7,275 nt of DNA from Actinomycetes bacterium (GCA_022600695.1 JAHZJY010000310.1:1-7275), one strand, 5' to 3'; positions 1 to 5,833 are shown, counted from the stretch's first letter. Numbers and translations: made by a program. The notes: generated by a model from the sequence alone, not told the origin.

Positions 1-572
1 ATCAGCTGCGCACCTCGAACCCGAGAGTCTGGGCGGCGGGCGACCTCACCGGTCACCCGCAGTTCACCCACACTGCCGGGATGCACGGCAGCATCGCCGC
101 GACCAACGCGACCCTGGGGCTGCGCCGCACCATCGACACAGCCGGTGAACCCCGGGTTACCTTCACCGACCCCGAGATCGCCGGGGTGGGAATCGACACC
201 CAGACCGCGAGGCGGACAACGGGCCTGCGGATCCAGGCACTCTCGCACCGCCATGTCGATCGCGCGGTGGCCGAGTCCGATACCGGTGGTCTGACTCAGC
301 TCGTCCTGGACCGCAAGCGACGTATCGTCGGGGCGAGCATCGTCGGCCCGCGTGCGGGCGAGACGATCGGGGAAATGGTTCTGGCGGTCAAATTCGGGAT
401 GCGAACCCGCGACCTGGCCGGCGCGACGCACCCGTACCCGACCTACAACGACGGCCCCTGGAACGCGGCGATCGGCGACGTTCGTGCGCAGCTGGCCGGC
501 CCGGTGATCTCCCGGATCGTCGCGACCCTGGCCCGCGCGCGCCAGAGGTGGTTGCGGTCTCGAACCGGATGA
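1..572 (+). CDS. C-terminal part of a MerA/Lpd-like FAD pyridine nucleotide-disulfide oxidoreductase (5' truncated by window)
   Basis: The reading frame is open from base 3 to the TGA at 570-572, about 189 codons, and the gene starts before the window. It opens with the second FAD-contact motif of this family (SNPRVWAAGDLTG), in which the Asp binds the FAD ribityl chain. It continues into the dimerisation domain with the typical VTFTDPEIAGVG and IVGASIVGPRAGETI segments. The NAD(P)H domain and the redox-active Cys pair would lie upstream and cannot be checked. Lpd enzymes carry a His-Glu dyad near HPTLSE. Here the segment is HPYPTYND, so Tyr stands where Lpd has the catalytic His, as in mercuric reductases. 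The C-terminus is an Arg-rich tail without any cysteine, so the vicinal Cys pair of true MerA is missing. It is probably a cytoplasmic flavoprotein reductase of unknown substrate. It is convergent with the regulator downstream. Confidence 0.88.
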   Translation, partial: QLRTSNPRVWAAGDLTGHPQFTHTAGMHGSIAATNATLGLRRTIDTAGEPRVTFTDPEIAGVGIDTQTARRTTGLRIQALSHRHVDRAVAESDTGGLTQLVLDRKRRIVGASIVGPRAGETIGEMVLAVKFGMRTRDLAGATHPYPTYNDGPWNAAIGDVRAQLAGPVISRIVATLARARQRWLRSRTG

Positions 573-579
573 GAGTGCA

Positions 580-636
580 GACCGGGACGCTGTGACGCCG
601 ACACCCTCTCTCCACAGTGACGGCGGTGCCCCGGTC
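580..636. terminator. possible bidirectional terminator structure between convergent genes
   Basis: The 62-base gap between the flavoprotein and the regulator contains nested inverted repeats. GACCGGG (580-586) pairs with CCCGGTC (630-636), and inside it CTGTG (590-594) pairs with CACAG (613-617). No T-tract follows on either strand. Mycobacterial terminators often lack one, so this is only suggestive. The outer arm overlaps the last codon of the regulator gene. Confidence 0.25.
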
Positions 637-1372
637 AGGCCGCCCTGGCTCGCAGCCCGTCGGCGTTGGCAACCCCGATTCCGGCGTAGCGGATGGTGAT
701 GAGCCCGTCACGCTCGAAATCCTTGAGAATCTTGTTGAGGGAGGGGCGCTGCACGCCCAGCATCGCGGCAAGGGTGCCCTGGGCGAGGTGTATCGAGCCG
801 TCGACAGACTCGTCGAGTAGCAGTTGGGCGACCTGGGCCGGAAGTGCGCGACCCAGCATGGTGATCAGACGGGATTGGCCGGCGCTGACGCGTTGAGCGA
901 CTGAGGACAGCCACCGTCGTGCGATCGTGGGATGGCTGGCCAACAGGTTCTCGAATGCGGACTGGTCGAGGTAGAGGCAGGTGCACTCGCTGATCGCCCG
1001 CGCCGTGTAGGCCAGCGGCATCGCCAGCAGGAGCGGAATGTCGCCGTCGACGTCGCCGGGCCGGAGCACGTCGACCACCGCGCGGCGTCGCCCCGACCCG
1101 ACTGCGAGTTCAACCTGCCCGTGGCGCACGATCCACACCCCGGTCGAGGGCTCGCCGGCCGCGAAAAGCACGGCACCGGGGCTGAATTGCCGCGCGGCGA
1201 GGGTACCGGCCAATGCCGCCACATCGTCGCGAAGTAGTGGTGCGGTGGCGCCCCGCCCAACGCATCGAGCAACCCAGGCTGCGTGCCGCACCTGAGTGTC
1301 CACCGCGCTGCCCCCACCCGCGAGAACGCGTATCGCCTGTCTGATCGGACCGTCCTGTTTCTCGGCCACCAT
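635..1372 (-). CDS. cmr: Crp/Fnr-family transcription regulator, Cmr-like
   Basis: From the ATG at 1372 this encodes 245 residues with the Crp/Fnr order: an N-terminal helical lead-in (1-50), a cyclic-nucleotide-binding beta-roll (about 55-140), a dimer helix (about 148-185), and a Crp-type winged helix-turn-helix (about 195-240; [17 protein letters not shown] is the recognition unit). The sequence and length closely resemble, from memory, M. tuberculosis Cmr (Rv1675c, about 244 aa), a regulator tied to cAMP and macrophage signals. It sits beside a dsbF-like gene, as in M. tuberculosis. The phosphate-binding loop ([21 protein letters not shown]) departs from the classical GE-L...RS/A form, so direct cAMP binding is not certain. 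The frame is open to an ATG at 1417, but AGGAG lies just before 1372. It has only 2 bases of spacing to that ATG and 5 to the adjoining GTG at 1369, which gives 244 aa. It is divergent from dsbF and may regulate it and itself. Confidence 0.85.
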   Translation of the reverse strand: MVAEKQDGPIRQAIRVLAGGGSAVDTQVRHAAWVARCVGRGATAPLLRDDVAALAGTLAARQFSPGAVLFAAGEPSTGVWIVRHGQVELAVGSGRRRAVVDVLRPGDVDGDIPLLLAMPLAYTARAISECTCLYLDQSAFENLLASHPTIARRWLSSVAQRVSAGQSRLITMLGRALPAQVAQLLLDESVDGSIHLAQGTLAAMLGVQRPSLNKILKDFERDGLITIRYAGIGVANADGLRARAA

Positions 1373-1403
1373 GTCTCCTGATCGGCTCGTCGGTCCACGA
1401 CTC

Positions 1404-1467
1404 GTGACACCAATCATGCCCCCGGGCGTCGATCCACCCGTAATTCAACGGATTAGGAGAGTGTCAC
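1404..1467. promoter_or_regulatory. inverted 7-bp repeats in the cmr-dsbF divergent control region
   Basis: GTGACAC at 1404-1410 is matched exactly in inverted orientation by GTGTCAC at 1461-1467, with 50 bases between. The arms contain the TGACA/TGTCA core, which resembles Crp-family half-sites (TGTGA). Nearby, CGTCGGTCCAC (1388-1398) is repeated in direct orientation as CGTCGATCCAC (1427-1437), 10 of 11 bases identical and 39 bases apart. The region between the two starts (1373-1547) has no gene and must hold both promoters. I could not settle on convincing -35/-10 pairs. Binding by the adjacent regulator is inferred from position only. Confidence 0.35.
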
Positions 1468-1547
1468 TTCGCTGACTATCTGTGGCGAGCCGACGCGGGC
1501 CCTCTGTTTGACTTGTGCTGTCCAACCCCCCACGAGAGGTCATCATT

Positions 1548-2108
1548 GTGAGAATTGCGTATTCGTTGGCGTTGTTGGCCACCACCGTCGGATTGGTCGC
1601 GGGATGCGGCGGGAACGGCGGTGAATCGACCTCCGCGACCCCGAAAGCCGAGTCGACCGGTGTGTCGGCCCCGCCGCCCGCCGCACCGCCCGCCACGACG
1701 GTCCCCGAACAACTGAACTTCACGGCGAAGACGGTCAGCGGTGCCGATTTCTCGGGATCAACATTGGCCGGGAAACCGGCTGTGCTCTGGTTCTGGGCTC
1801 CGTGGTGTGCCACCTGTCAGCGGGAGGCGCCAGGTGTCGCCGAGGCGGCGCGCGCCAATTCCGCGGTGACCTTCGTCGGGGTTGCGGCGTTAGACCAGGT
1901 TCCCGCGATGCAGGAGTTCGTCGACACCTACGACATCGGCTTCTTCACCAATATCGCCGACGTCGACGGGGATGTCTGGCAGCGCTTCGGAGTGACAGCG
2001 CAGCCCGCCTTCGCGTTCGTTGGTGCGGATGGTGCCGTTGACGTTGTCCGCGGCACGCTCTCGGAGGGTGATCTCACTACCCGGGTTGAGAACCTGGCGA
2101 AGTCTTGA
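1548..2108 (+). CDS. dsbF: DsbF-like secreted thiol-disulfide oxidoreductase, lipoprotein
   Basis: This is a 186-residue thioredoxin-fold protein of the DsbE/DsbF/TlpA class, acting outside the membrane. It has a short signal peptide ending in a lipobox (VAG-Cys20), then a Pro/Ala/Thr-rich tether (about 21-52), then the thioredoxin domain (about 55-186). The active site is WCATC (Cys87, Cys90) within a WFWAPW context, and the cis-proline is Pro153 in AQPAFAF. LAGKPAVLWFWAPWC and LDQVPAMQEFV resemble M. tuberculosis DsbF (Rv1677) from memory. That protein has CPTC, so Ala replaces Pro here. Its paralogue MPT53/DsbE is a less close match. I chose the GTG at 1548 because GAGAGG (1534-1539) lies 8 bases upstream and it gives a clean lipoprotein signal. 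An in-frame GTG at 1515 would add 11 poorly suited residues. The stop overlaps the next gene by TTGA, so the two are probably translationally coupled. Confidence 0.88.
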   Translation: MRIAYSLALLATTVGLVAGCGGNGGESTSATPKAESTGVSAPPPAAPPATTVPEQLNFTAKTVSGADFSGSTLAGKPAVLWFWAPWCATCQREAPGVAEAARANSAVTFVGVAALDQVPAMQEFVDTYDIGFFTNIADVDGDVWQRFGVTAQPAFAFVGADGAVDVVRGTLSEGDLTTRVENLAKS

Positions 2109-2995
2109 TCGACACTCAAGCACTGGGTTTCGCCCTGGCGGCGGGACTGGTGGCAGCGCTGAATCCTTGCGGGTTTGCGCTGCTGCCGGGCTACCTCACT
2201 CTCGTCGTCGCCGGTGAGGGCGGGGCGCCGCCGGGTCGCGTCGCGGCGGTGAGTCGGGCCCTGGCGGCGACCGCCATGATGGCGGCGGGATTCCTGGTGG
2301 TGTTCGGTTCGTTCGCCCTCGTGCTGGCGCCGTTTGCCGCATCGATCCAGCGCTATATCCCGCTGCTGACCGTCGTTATCGGCGGCGGGCTGATCCTGCT
2401 GGGCGGCTGGATGGTGACGGGGCGGGAAGTGACACTGCTGCTTCCCAAATCGCGGCAGGGCGCACCTACGGCCCGCCTTCGTTCGATGTTCGGTTACGGA
2501 ATCGGCTACGCGGTGGCCTCGTTGTCGTGCACGATCGGCCCCTTCCTCGCCGTCACCGGTACGACATTCCGGAGCGGGTCGATCCTGAACGGCATCCTCG
2601 CCTACCTGGCCTACGCATTGGGGATGGCTCTGCTGGTGGGGGTGCTGGCGACCGCGATCGCATTGGCGGCGGCGCCGGTGACGTCCTGGCTGCGCGGTGC
2701 GACCCAGCACCTCACCCGGGTCGGCGGCGCCCTGCTGATCGTCACGGGCGGCTATGTCACGTACTACGGCATCTACGAACTGCGCGTCAGCAGTGGAGGC
2801 GACACCGGCGATCCCGTCATCGAGGCGGCCGCTCGGATCCAGCAGGCGGTATCCGGGTGGGTCGGCACCCTGGGCGTGCTTCCCATCGTGCTGATCTTCC
2901 TGGGGATCGTCTGTGCCGCAACTTTATTGGGATGGCGACGGCGAGGCTCGCGCCGCAAGGCTGATGCCGGGCGAGTCCCCACCGGACTTAGTTGA
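2105..2995 (+). CDS. ccdA: CcdA/DsbD-type transmembrane thiol-disulfide transporter
   Basis: This is a 296-residue polytopic membrane protein. Hydrophobic segments fall near residues 8-32, 52-76, 84-104, 128-152, 162-190, 203-225 and 255-277. Two halves carry the family's paired cysteines: Cys22 in NPCGFALLPGY (segment 1) and Cys142 in SCTIGPFLAV (segment 4). CcdA proteins pass electrons from cytoplasmic thioredoxin across the membrane to secreted thioredoxin-fold partners, here most plausibly the DsbF-like product just upstream. The usual CcdA core has six segments. This one has a soluble stretch (about 226-250) and an extra C-terminal segment with a third cysteine (Cys270), then a basic cytoplasmic tail. 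The start is the TTG at 2105, which overlaps the preceding TGA. The next in-frame GTG would cut into segment 1. No good ribosome-binding site is visible, which fits translational coupling. The stop overlaps the converging gene. Confidence 0.87.
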   Translation: MIDTQALGFALAAGLVAALNPCGFALLPGYLTLVVAGEGGAPPGRVAAVSRALAATAMMAAGFLVVFGSFALVLAPFAASIQRYIPLLTVVIGGGLILLGGWMVTGREVTLLLPKSRQGAPTARLRSMFGYGIGYAVASLSCTIGPFLAVTGTTFRSGSILNGILAYLAYALGMALLVGVLATAIALAAAPVTSWLRGATQHLTRVGGALLIVTGGYVTYYGIYELRVSSGGDTGDPVIEAAARIQQAVSGWVGTLGVLPIVLIFLGIVCAATLLGWRRRGSRRKADAGRVPTGLS

Positions 2996-3782
2996 GGGCC
3001 ACCGCGAGGGCCTGCAGGACCGGTGCTCCCGAGGCGTCGAGAAGCGTCAGACGGTCTGCGGTCAGGCGGAATCCACGGACCCGTCCCAGCGCGCCGACGA
3101 TCGCCTGTTCCTGCTGCATCGCCTCCGGTGGACCGGCCATCATTGTCGCGGCCACCTGGGAGAATGAGAGTGAATCGCCGTCGACGCTATAACCGCCCAT
3201 CACCCGGTTCACCCCGCCAGAGCCGGTGAAACGACCGTCCTGTCCGTTCAGAACCAGCTGAGGTTGGCGTATCCCATCGCCGACCTCGACGGGCCGGCCG
3301 TCGACCTCGATCAGCTTCCAGTAGGTGTCGGTGAGCGGGGTATCGGATGTCGGCGTGGGCTCTGTTGCCGGGACCGGATCCACCACGAGTTCAATCGGTG
3401 ACGGGTCGAGCACATCGACCTCATTGCGCTGTGTTGTCGTGAACAACAGACGTTCACCGAGGGTCAGCCGCGCCCGGGCGGCGTAGACGGACCCGGGTTG
3501 CACCGCAGACGTCGGGTAGACCAGCGAGAAGGCGATGGGCGCCGCCTGCACCTCAAGCTGGGTCTGCGCCAGTATCACCGCCGGCACGTCGGCCCGGGAC
3601 ACGTCCTCCAAGGTCACCGTCAGCAACGTCCCGGGCGGTAATGCGACGGGATCGCGAAGAGCGACAGAGCCGTTCACCGTCGCCCAATCAGCCGGGGACC
3701 CGTCTCCCTCGTCGGCACTGGCGGCGGCCACACCGAGCAGAAAAAAAGCCGCCATCAACAGATGAACAACGATGAATCGCAC
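2988..3782 (-). CDS. secreted YbaY-domain plus META-domain protein, cysteine-free
   Basis: From the GTG at 3782 this encodes 264 residues. It has a signal peptide (about 1-23, with ASA before DEG), then a YbaY-like beta domain (about 36-125; GSVALRDPVALPPGTLLTVTLEDVS is typical), a Pro/Thr-rich linker (about 128-150), and a META/HslJ-like domain (about 150-255; TYWKLIEVDG, then VNRVMGGYSVDGDSLSF and LTLLDASGAPVL). It probably acts in the cell envelope; the biochemical role of both domains is poorly known. The two cysteines common in META domains (GCN and MAC) are Val and Gly here, and the whole protein has no cysteine. It also has no lipobox, unlike YbaY of enterobacteria. I chose 3782 because GGGAGG lies 6 bases upstream. 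An ATG at 3815 with a weaker AAGG site would add 11 residues. The TAA overlaps the end of ccdA on the other strand by 8 bases. Confidence 0.82.
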   Translation of the reverse strand: MRFIVVHLLMAAFFLLGVAAASADEGDGSPADWATVNGSVALRDPVALPPGTLLTVTLEDVSRADVPAVILAQTQLEVQAAPIAFSLVYPTSAVQPGSVYAARARLTLGERLLFTTTQRNEVDVLDPSPIELVVDPVPATEPTPTSDTPLTDTYWKLIEVDGRPVEVGDGIRQPQLVLNGQDGRFTGSGGVNRVMGGYSVDGDSLSFSQVAATMMAGPPEAMQQEQAIVGALGRVRGFRLTADRLTLLDASGAPVLQALAVALN

Positions 3783-3876
3783 TGTGCGCCTCCCGACCAC
3801 GGCTCCCTGTTCCATCAGTGTGCCCCCTTCGCGGCGCGGTGATGACGACCATGGCGCTGCGGGTGCGGCGTCCGGA

Positions 3877-4284
3877 CTACTGCGCCAGCAACCGGTAGGC
3901 GATTCCCAAAGATTGGTATGTGCGTTCCGCCCGGACGTCCAGCGAGAGGAGTTCGTGGCCGAAGCGGTCCGCGGTCAGCCCGACGAGGGCGTCGTAGGTG
4001 CCGCCCCCCAGCACACCGGCGGCCGCGGCGGCTGCCGGCAATGATCCGTGGAGTTCGGCGTCCGGGGTGAGCACGCGTCCGCCCCACTGGCGGTGCAGAT
4101 AGGCCGCCACCGTCGGCGCGTCGATCCGGAAGGGCTCGGGCATCCGCGTCAGCACCGAGTACGTTTCCGTCACCGCATGCGCCGGAACGACTGCGTCGGG
4201 TGTGACGGCGCGACGGGCCGCAGTGTGCGCCTCATGCCACGGGGCGAAGGCCGCGATGACGACGCTGGTGTCGAGCGCGGTCAC
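3877..4284 (-). CDS. vapC: VapC-type PIN-domain toxin ribonuclease
   Basis: This is a 135-residue PIN domain of ordinary VapC length. The four acidic metal-binding positions are visible: Asp5 in ALDTSVV, Glu40 in AVTETYSVL, Asp98 in TYDALV, and Asp116 in LLSLDVRAERTY. VapC toxins are Mg2+-dependent ribonucleases that cut tRNA or rRNA and are neutralised by the partner VapB. The start is the GTG at 4284, which overlaps the antitoxin's TGA (GTGA), with GGAGG about 10 bases upstream. This tight overlap is usual for toxin-antitoxin operons. The same frame stays open far upstream (to about 4935), but that region is the antitoxin gene in another frame and intergenic DNA, so it is not part of the protein. 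The target RNA cannot be told from sequence. Confidence 0.9.
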   Translation of the reverse strand: MTALDTSVVIAAFAPWHEAHTAARRAVTPDAVVPAHAVTETYSVLTRMPEPFRIDAPTVAAYLHRQWGGRVLTPDAELHGSLPAAAAAAGVLGGGTYDALVGLTADRFGHELLSLDVRAERTYQSLGIAYRLLAQ

Positions 4285-4526
4285 CGACGGGCGGCCTCCA
4301 CCGCGTCCCGGACCCGCTGCGCGGTGAGGACGGGCAGGTCGGTGTCGGCAACCGCCACCAGGGTGCCGTCGTGGTCGACAAGCCGCACCGGTGTGGTCGC
4401 CGGCGAGATCTCGAGGCGCCCGTCGACCTCGGTCAACACGATCCGGCTGCCGGGGCGCAGTCCGAGCCGTTCGCGGACTTCCTTGGGAACAACGACGCGG
4501 CCACCGGCGTCGATGGTTGCCAGCAT
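4281..4526 (-). CDS. vapB: VapB-type antitoxin with AbrB/MazE-like swapped-hairpin domain
   Basis: This is an 81-residue protein. Residues 1-43 form an AbrB/MazE/SpoVT-type DNA-binding domain (ATIDAGGRVVVPKEVRERLGL...GSRIVLTEVDGRLEI). The C-terminal half (about 44-81) would wrap the toxin and ends in a charged helix. It should bind VapC and repress its own operon. The ATG at 4526 has no ribosome-binding site. A -10-like TATCGT lies 6 bases before it, which fits a leaderless transcript. It overlaps vapC by 4 bases, so the antitoxin is translated first. Confidence 0.9.
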   Translation of the reverse strand: MLATIDAGGRVVVPKEVRERLGLRPGSRIVLTEVDGRLEISPATTPVRLVDHDGTLVAVADTDLPVLTAQRVRDAVEAARR

Positions 4527-4542
4527 GGTTTGACGATACCAT
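4525..4542 (-). promoter_or_regulatory. vapBC promoter -10 and candidate autoregulatory operator
   Basis: On the minus strand TATCGT (4538-4533, matching TANNNT) sits 6 bases upstream of the vapB ATG, the spacing expected for leaderless transcription. The same 18 bases contain an inverted repeat, ATGGT (4525-4529) and ACCAT (4538-4542), with 8 bases between. It covers the start codon and touches the -10 box. AbrB-type VapB dimers bind such sites, so this is a plausible operator. The 5-bp arms are short and could arise by chance. Confidence 0.4.
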
Positions 4543-4709
4543 CGGCGGTTTCACCTGGCGGTTGGCTGCCCAGGGGCCGGTGCCCGGCCTGATACCGATG
4601 TGGCATCCATCACCTCCGCGTGACGTACAACCCGGTGGTGTGGCATAAAGGTGGGCTGAACGGCAACCGCCCCCTGACGGCGGTTCTGAGCACGTCCCCA
4701 ACGCGCCGG
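4527..4709. other. vapB-side part of the divergent intergenic region: short repeats, no gene seen
   Basis: No convincing gene lies here. GGCGGTT occurs at 4544-4550, 4557-4563 and 4679-4685. The last copy pairs with AACCGCC (4665-4671) to form a 7-bp hairpin with a 7-base loop and no T-tract. TGTGGCAT occurs at 4599-4606 and 4639-4646, 40 bases apart. A 16-codon frame at 4598-4648 has no ribosome-binding site and is not called. Confidence 0.4.
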
Positions 4710-4739
4710 TTGGACAAAGCCGATACCGTTTCGTAACCT
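4710..4739 (+). promoter_or_regulatory. SigA-type promoter for the coiled-coil/LAS-domain gene
   Basis: TTGGAC at 4710-4715 and TAACCT at 4734-4739 are separated by 18 bases and match the -35 (TTGACA) and -10 (TANNNT) patterns well. Transcription would begin near 4746 and give a leader of about 67 bases before the TTG start at 4813. Confidence 0.5.
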
Positions 4740-4812
4740 TCTTGAGACCTAAGGCATATGGACAGGCAGCTCGGCGAAGAAGCCGTCGACGGCAGTCAAA
4801 GGATGCGACGTT

Positions 4813-5799
4813 TTGAAGTTCTTTCCTGTACGGGTGCCGAGGTCGATCGTCACCAAGCCGGTGGCCGGGGCGATCGTCGGGCTGATGGCCTTCGGGGCCG
4901 TCTGGGGTGGTACCGCCTCCGCTGAACCGGCTCACGACAGCGCGGCGAACATCAAAGAGCTGACCCGGCAGGCCGAAGAGCTGGCCGAGACCATCAACAT
5001 CACCCAGGCGGACTTCGACAAGAAGTTACAACTGGTCAACGAGGCGGACCGGAAGAACGCCGCCGACTTGGCCGCGCTCGAAGCCGCCAGGGCACAACTC
5101 GTCGGCCACCAGGGTGCGGTGGACAGACTGGCCGCCGCGGTCTACATGGGTGGGCGCACCGACGGCCTCAACACCATCCTGACCGCCGCATCGCCGACGA
5201 ACCTGATCGACAAGCTCACCATCCAGCGGGTGATGGGCACCGAGATGGCCGAGCAGATGCGGGGCTTCCGCCAGACCAATCAGGAAGCCCGGGTCATTCA
5301 AGCGGCATCGGCCGAATCCGCGGCCGCGGCCAAAGTGGCCCTCGATGAGGCCGTCGTGCTGCGCGCGGACCTGCAACGACAGCAGTCCGAACTGCAGGAG
5401 CAGATCACCCAGGCGGCGGTGAACTATGTGATGCTTCCCCCGGCCGAGCAGGCGGTGCTGGCCGGGCCCGACGGTATGCCGCCGGCGGTGATGGCCGCGG
5501 TGAGCCGGGTGGCGCCGATTCCCACGGTCGGCATGACCGGACTGGTCCCCAACGCACGGGGAATCGTGCAGTACATCATGGCCACCTACCCCGGTGTGCA
5601 GTCCATCGGCGGGGTGCGTGCCGATCCGCTTCCCGATCATCCGAGTGGTCGCGCCGTGGACATCATGATCGGCTCGAACATGGCTCTCGGGGACGCCATC
5701 CACGCCGATCTGCAAAGCCAGGCGGCCCGGTTCGGCATCTCGTACACGATGTGGCGCGTGTCAGCCCACTTCGACCACATTCACGTCACGGTTTTCTGA
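4813..5799 (+). CDS. exported coiled-coil protein with C-terminal LAS/M15-like (ARB_07466-type) domain
   Basis: This is a 328-residue secreted protein. It has a signal peptide (1-37, ending TASA before EP), a long alpha-helical coiled coil (about 43-205), and a C-terminal domain (about 240-328). The helical part contains AAAVYMGGRTDGLNTILTA and LIDKLTIQRVM, resembling the N-terminal regions of the RipA/CwlO class of peptidoglycan hydrolases. The C-terminal domain has HPSGRAVDI (His276, Asp283) and HFDHIHV (His319, His322, His324), the layout of the metal-binding motifs of LAS/M15 peptidases. It is therefore likely to act on or bind peptidoglycan, perhaps in wall remodelling, but activity is inferred. 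There is no NlpC/P60 domain. The start is the TTG at 4813, with AAAGGA (4798-4803) 9 bases upstream. The gene stands alone behind its own promoter and is convergent with the next gene. Confidence 0.82.
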   Translation: MKFFPVRVPRSIVTKPVAGAIVGLMAFGAVWGGTASAEPAHDSAANIKELTRQAEELAETINITQADFDKKLQLVNEADRKNAADLAALEAARAQLVGHQGAVDRLAAAVYMGGRTDGLNTILTAASPTNLIDKLTIQRVMGTEMAEQMRGFRQTNQEARVIQAASAESAAAAKVALDEAVVLRADLQRQQSELQEQITQAAVNYVMLPPAEQAVLAGPDGMPPAVMAAVSRVAPIPTVGMTGLVPNARGIVQYIMATYPGVQSIGGVRADPLPDHPSGRAVDIMIGSNMALGDAIHADLQSQAARFGISYTMWRVSAHFDHIHVTVF

Positions 5800-5804
5800 G
5801 TTAG

Positions 5805-5833
5805 CCGGCCGCTGCTGTCACGGTGGCGGCCGG
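5805..5833 (+). terminator. GC-rich hairpin just after the coiled-coil/LAS gene
   Basis: CCGGCCGC (5805-5812) and GCGGCCGG (5826-5833) are perfect inverted repeats beginning 5 bases after the stop codon. In the plus-strand RNA, G-U and Watson-Crick pairs at 5813-5817 with 5821-5825 extend this to a 13-bp stem with a 3-base loop. No U-tract follows, so it would be a tailless hairpin terminator. It overlaps the stop codon of the converging gene, whose own transcript forms only the 8-bp stem. Confidence 0.45.

Noticed and set aside
388..771. Minus-strand frame across the flavoprotein/regulator junction
   Set aside because: It overlaps two well-supported genes, and its composition is that of a shadow frame.
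1928..2710. Minus-strand 260-codon frame opposite dsbF-ccdA
   Set aside because: Its translation is low-complexity and Arg/Gln/His-rich, typical of antisense to a GC-rich membrane protein gene, while the plus strand encodes clear families.
4598..4648. A 16-codon small ORF
   Set aside because: No ribosome-binding site, no -10 at leaderless distance that I trust, and no recognisable composition.
4665..4685. AACCGCC/GGCGGTT hairpin as a terminator or CRISPR-like unit
   Set aside because: It lies between two divergent genes where no transcript should end, has no T-tract, and the repeats are only 7-8 bases without regular spacing.
3877..4935. A single 352-codon minus-strand frame ending in VapC
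   Set aside because: Only the last 135 codons look like protein. The upstream part covers vapB in another frame, the intergenic region and the antisense of the next gene, and the GTGA overlap gives a normal VapC start.
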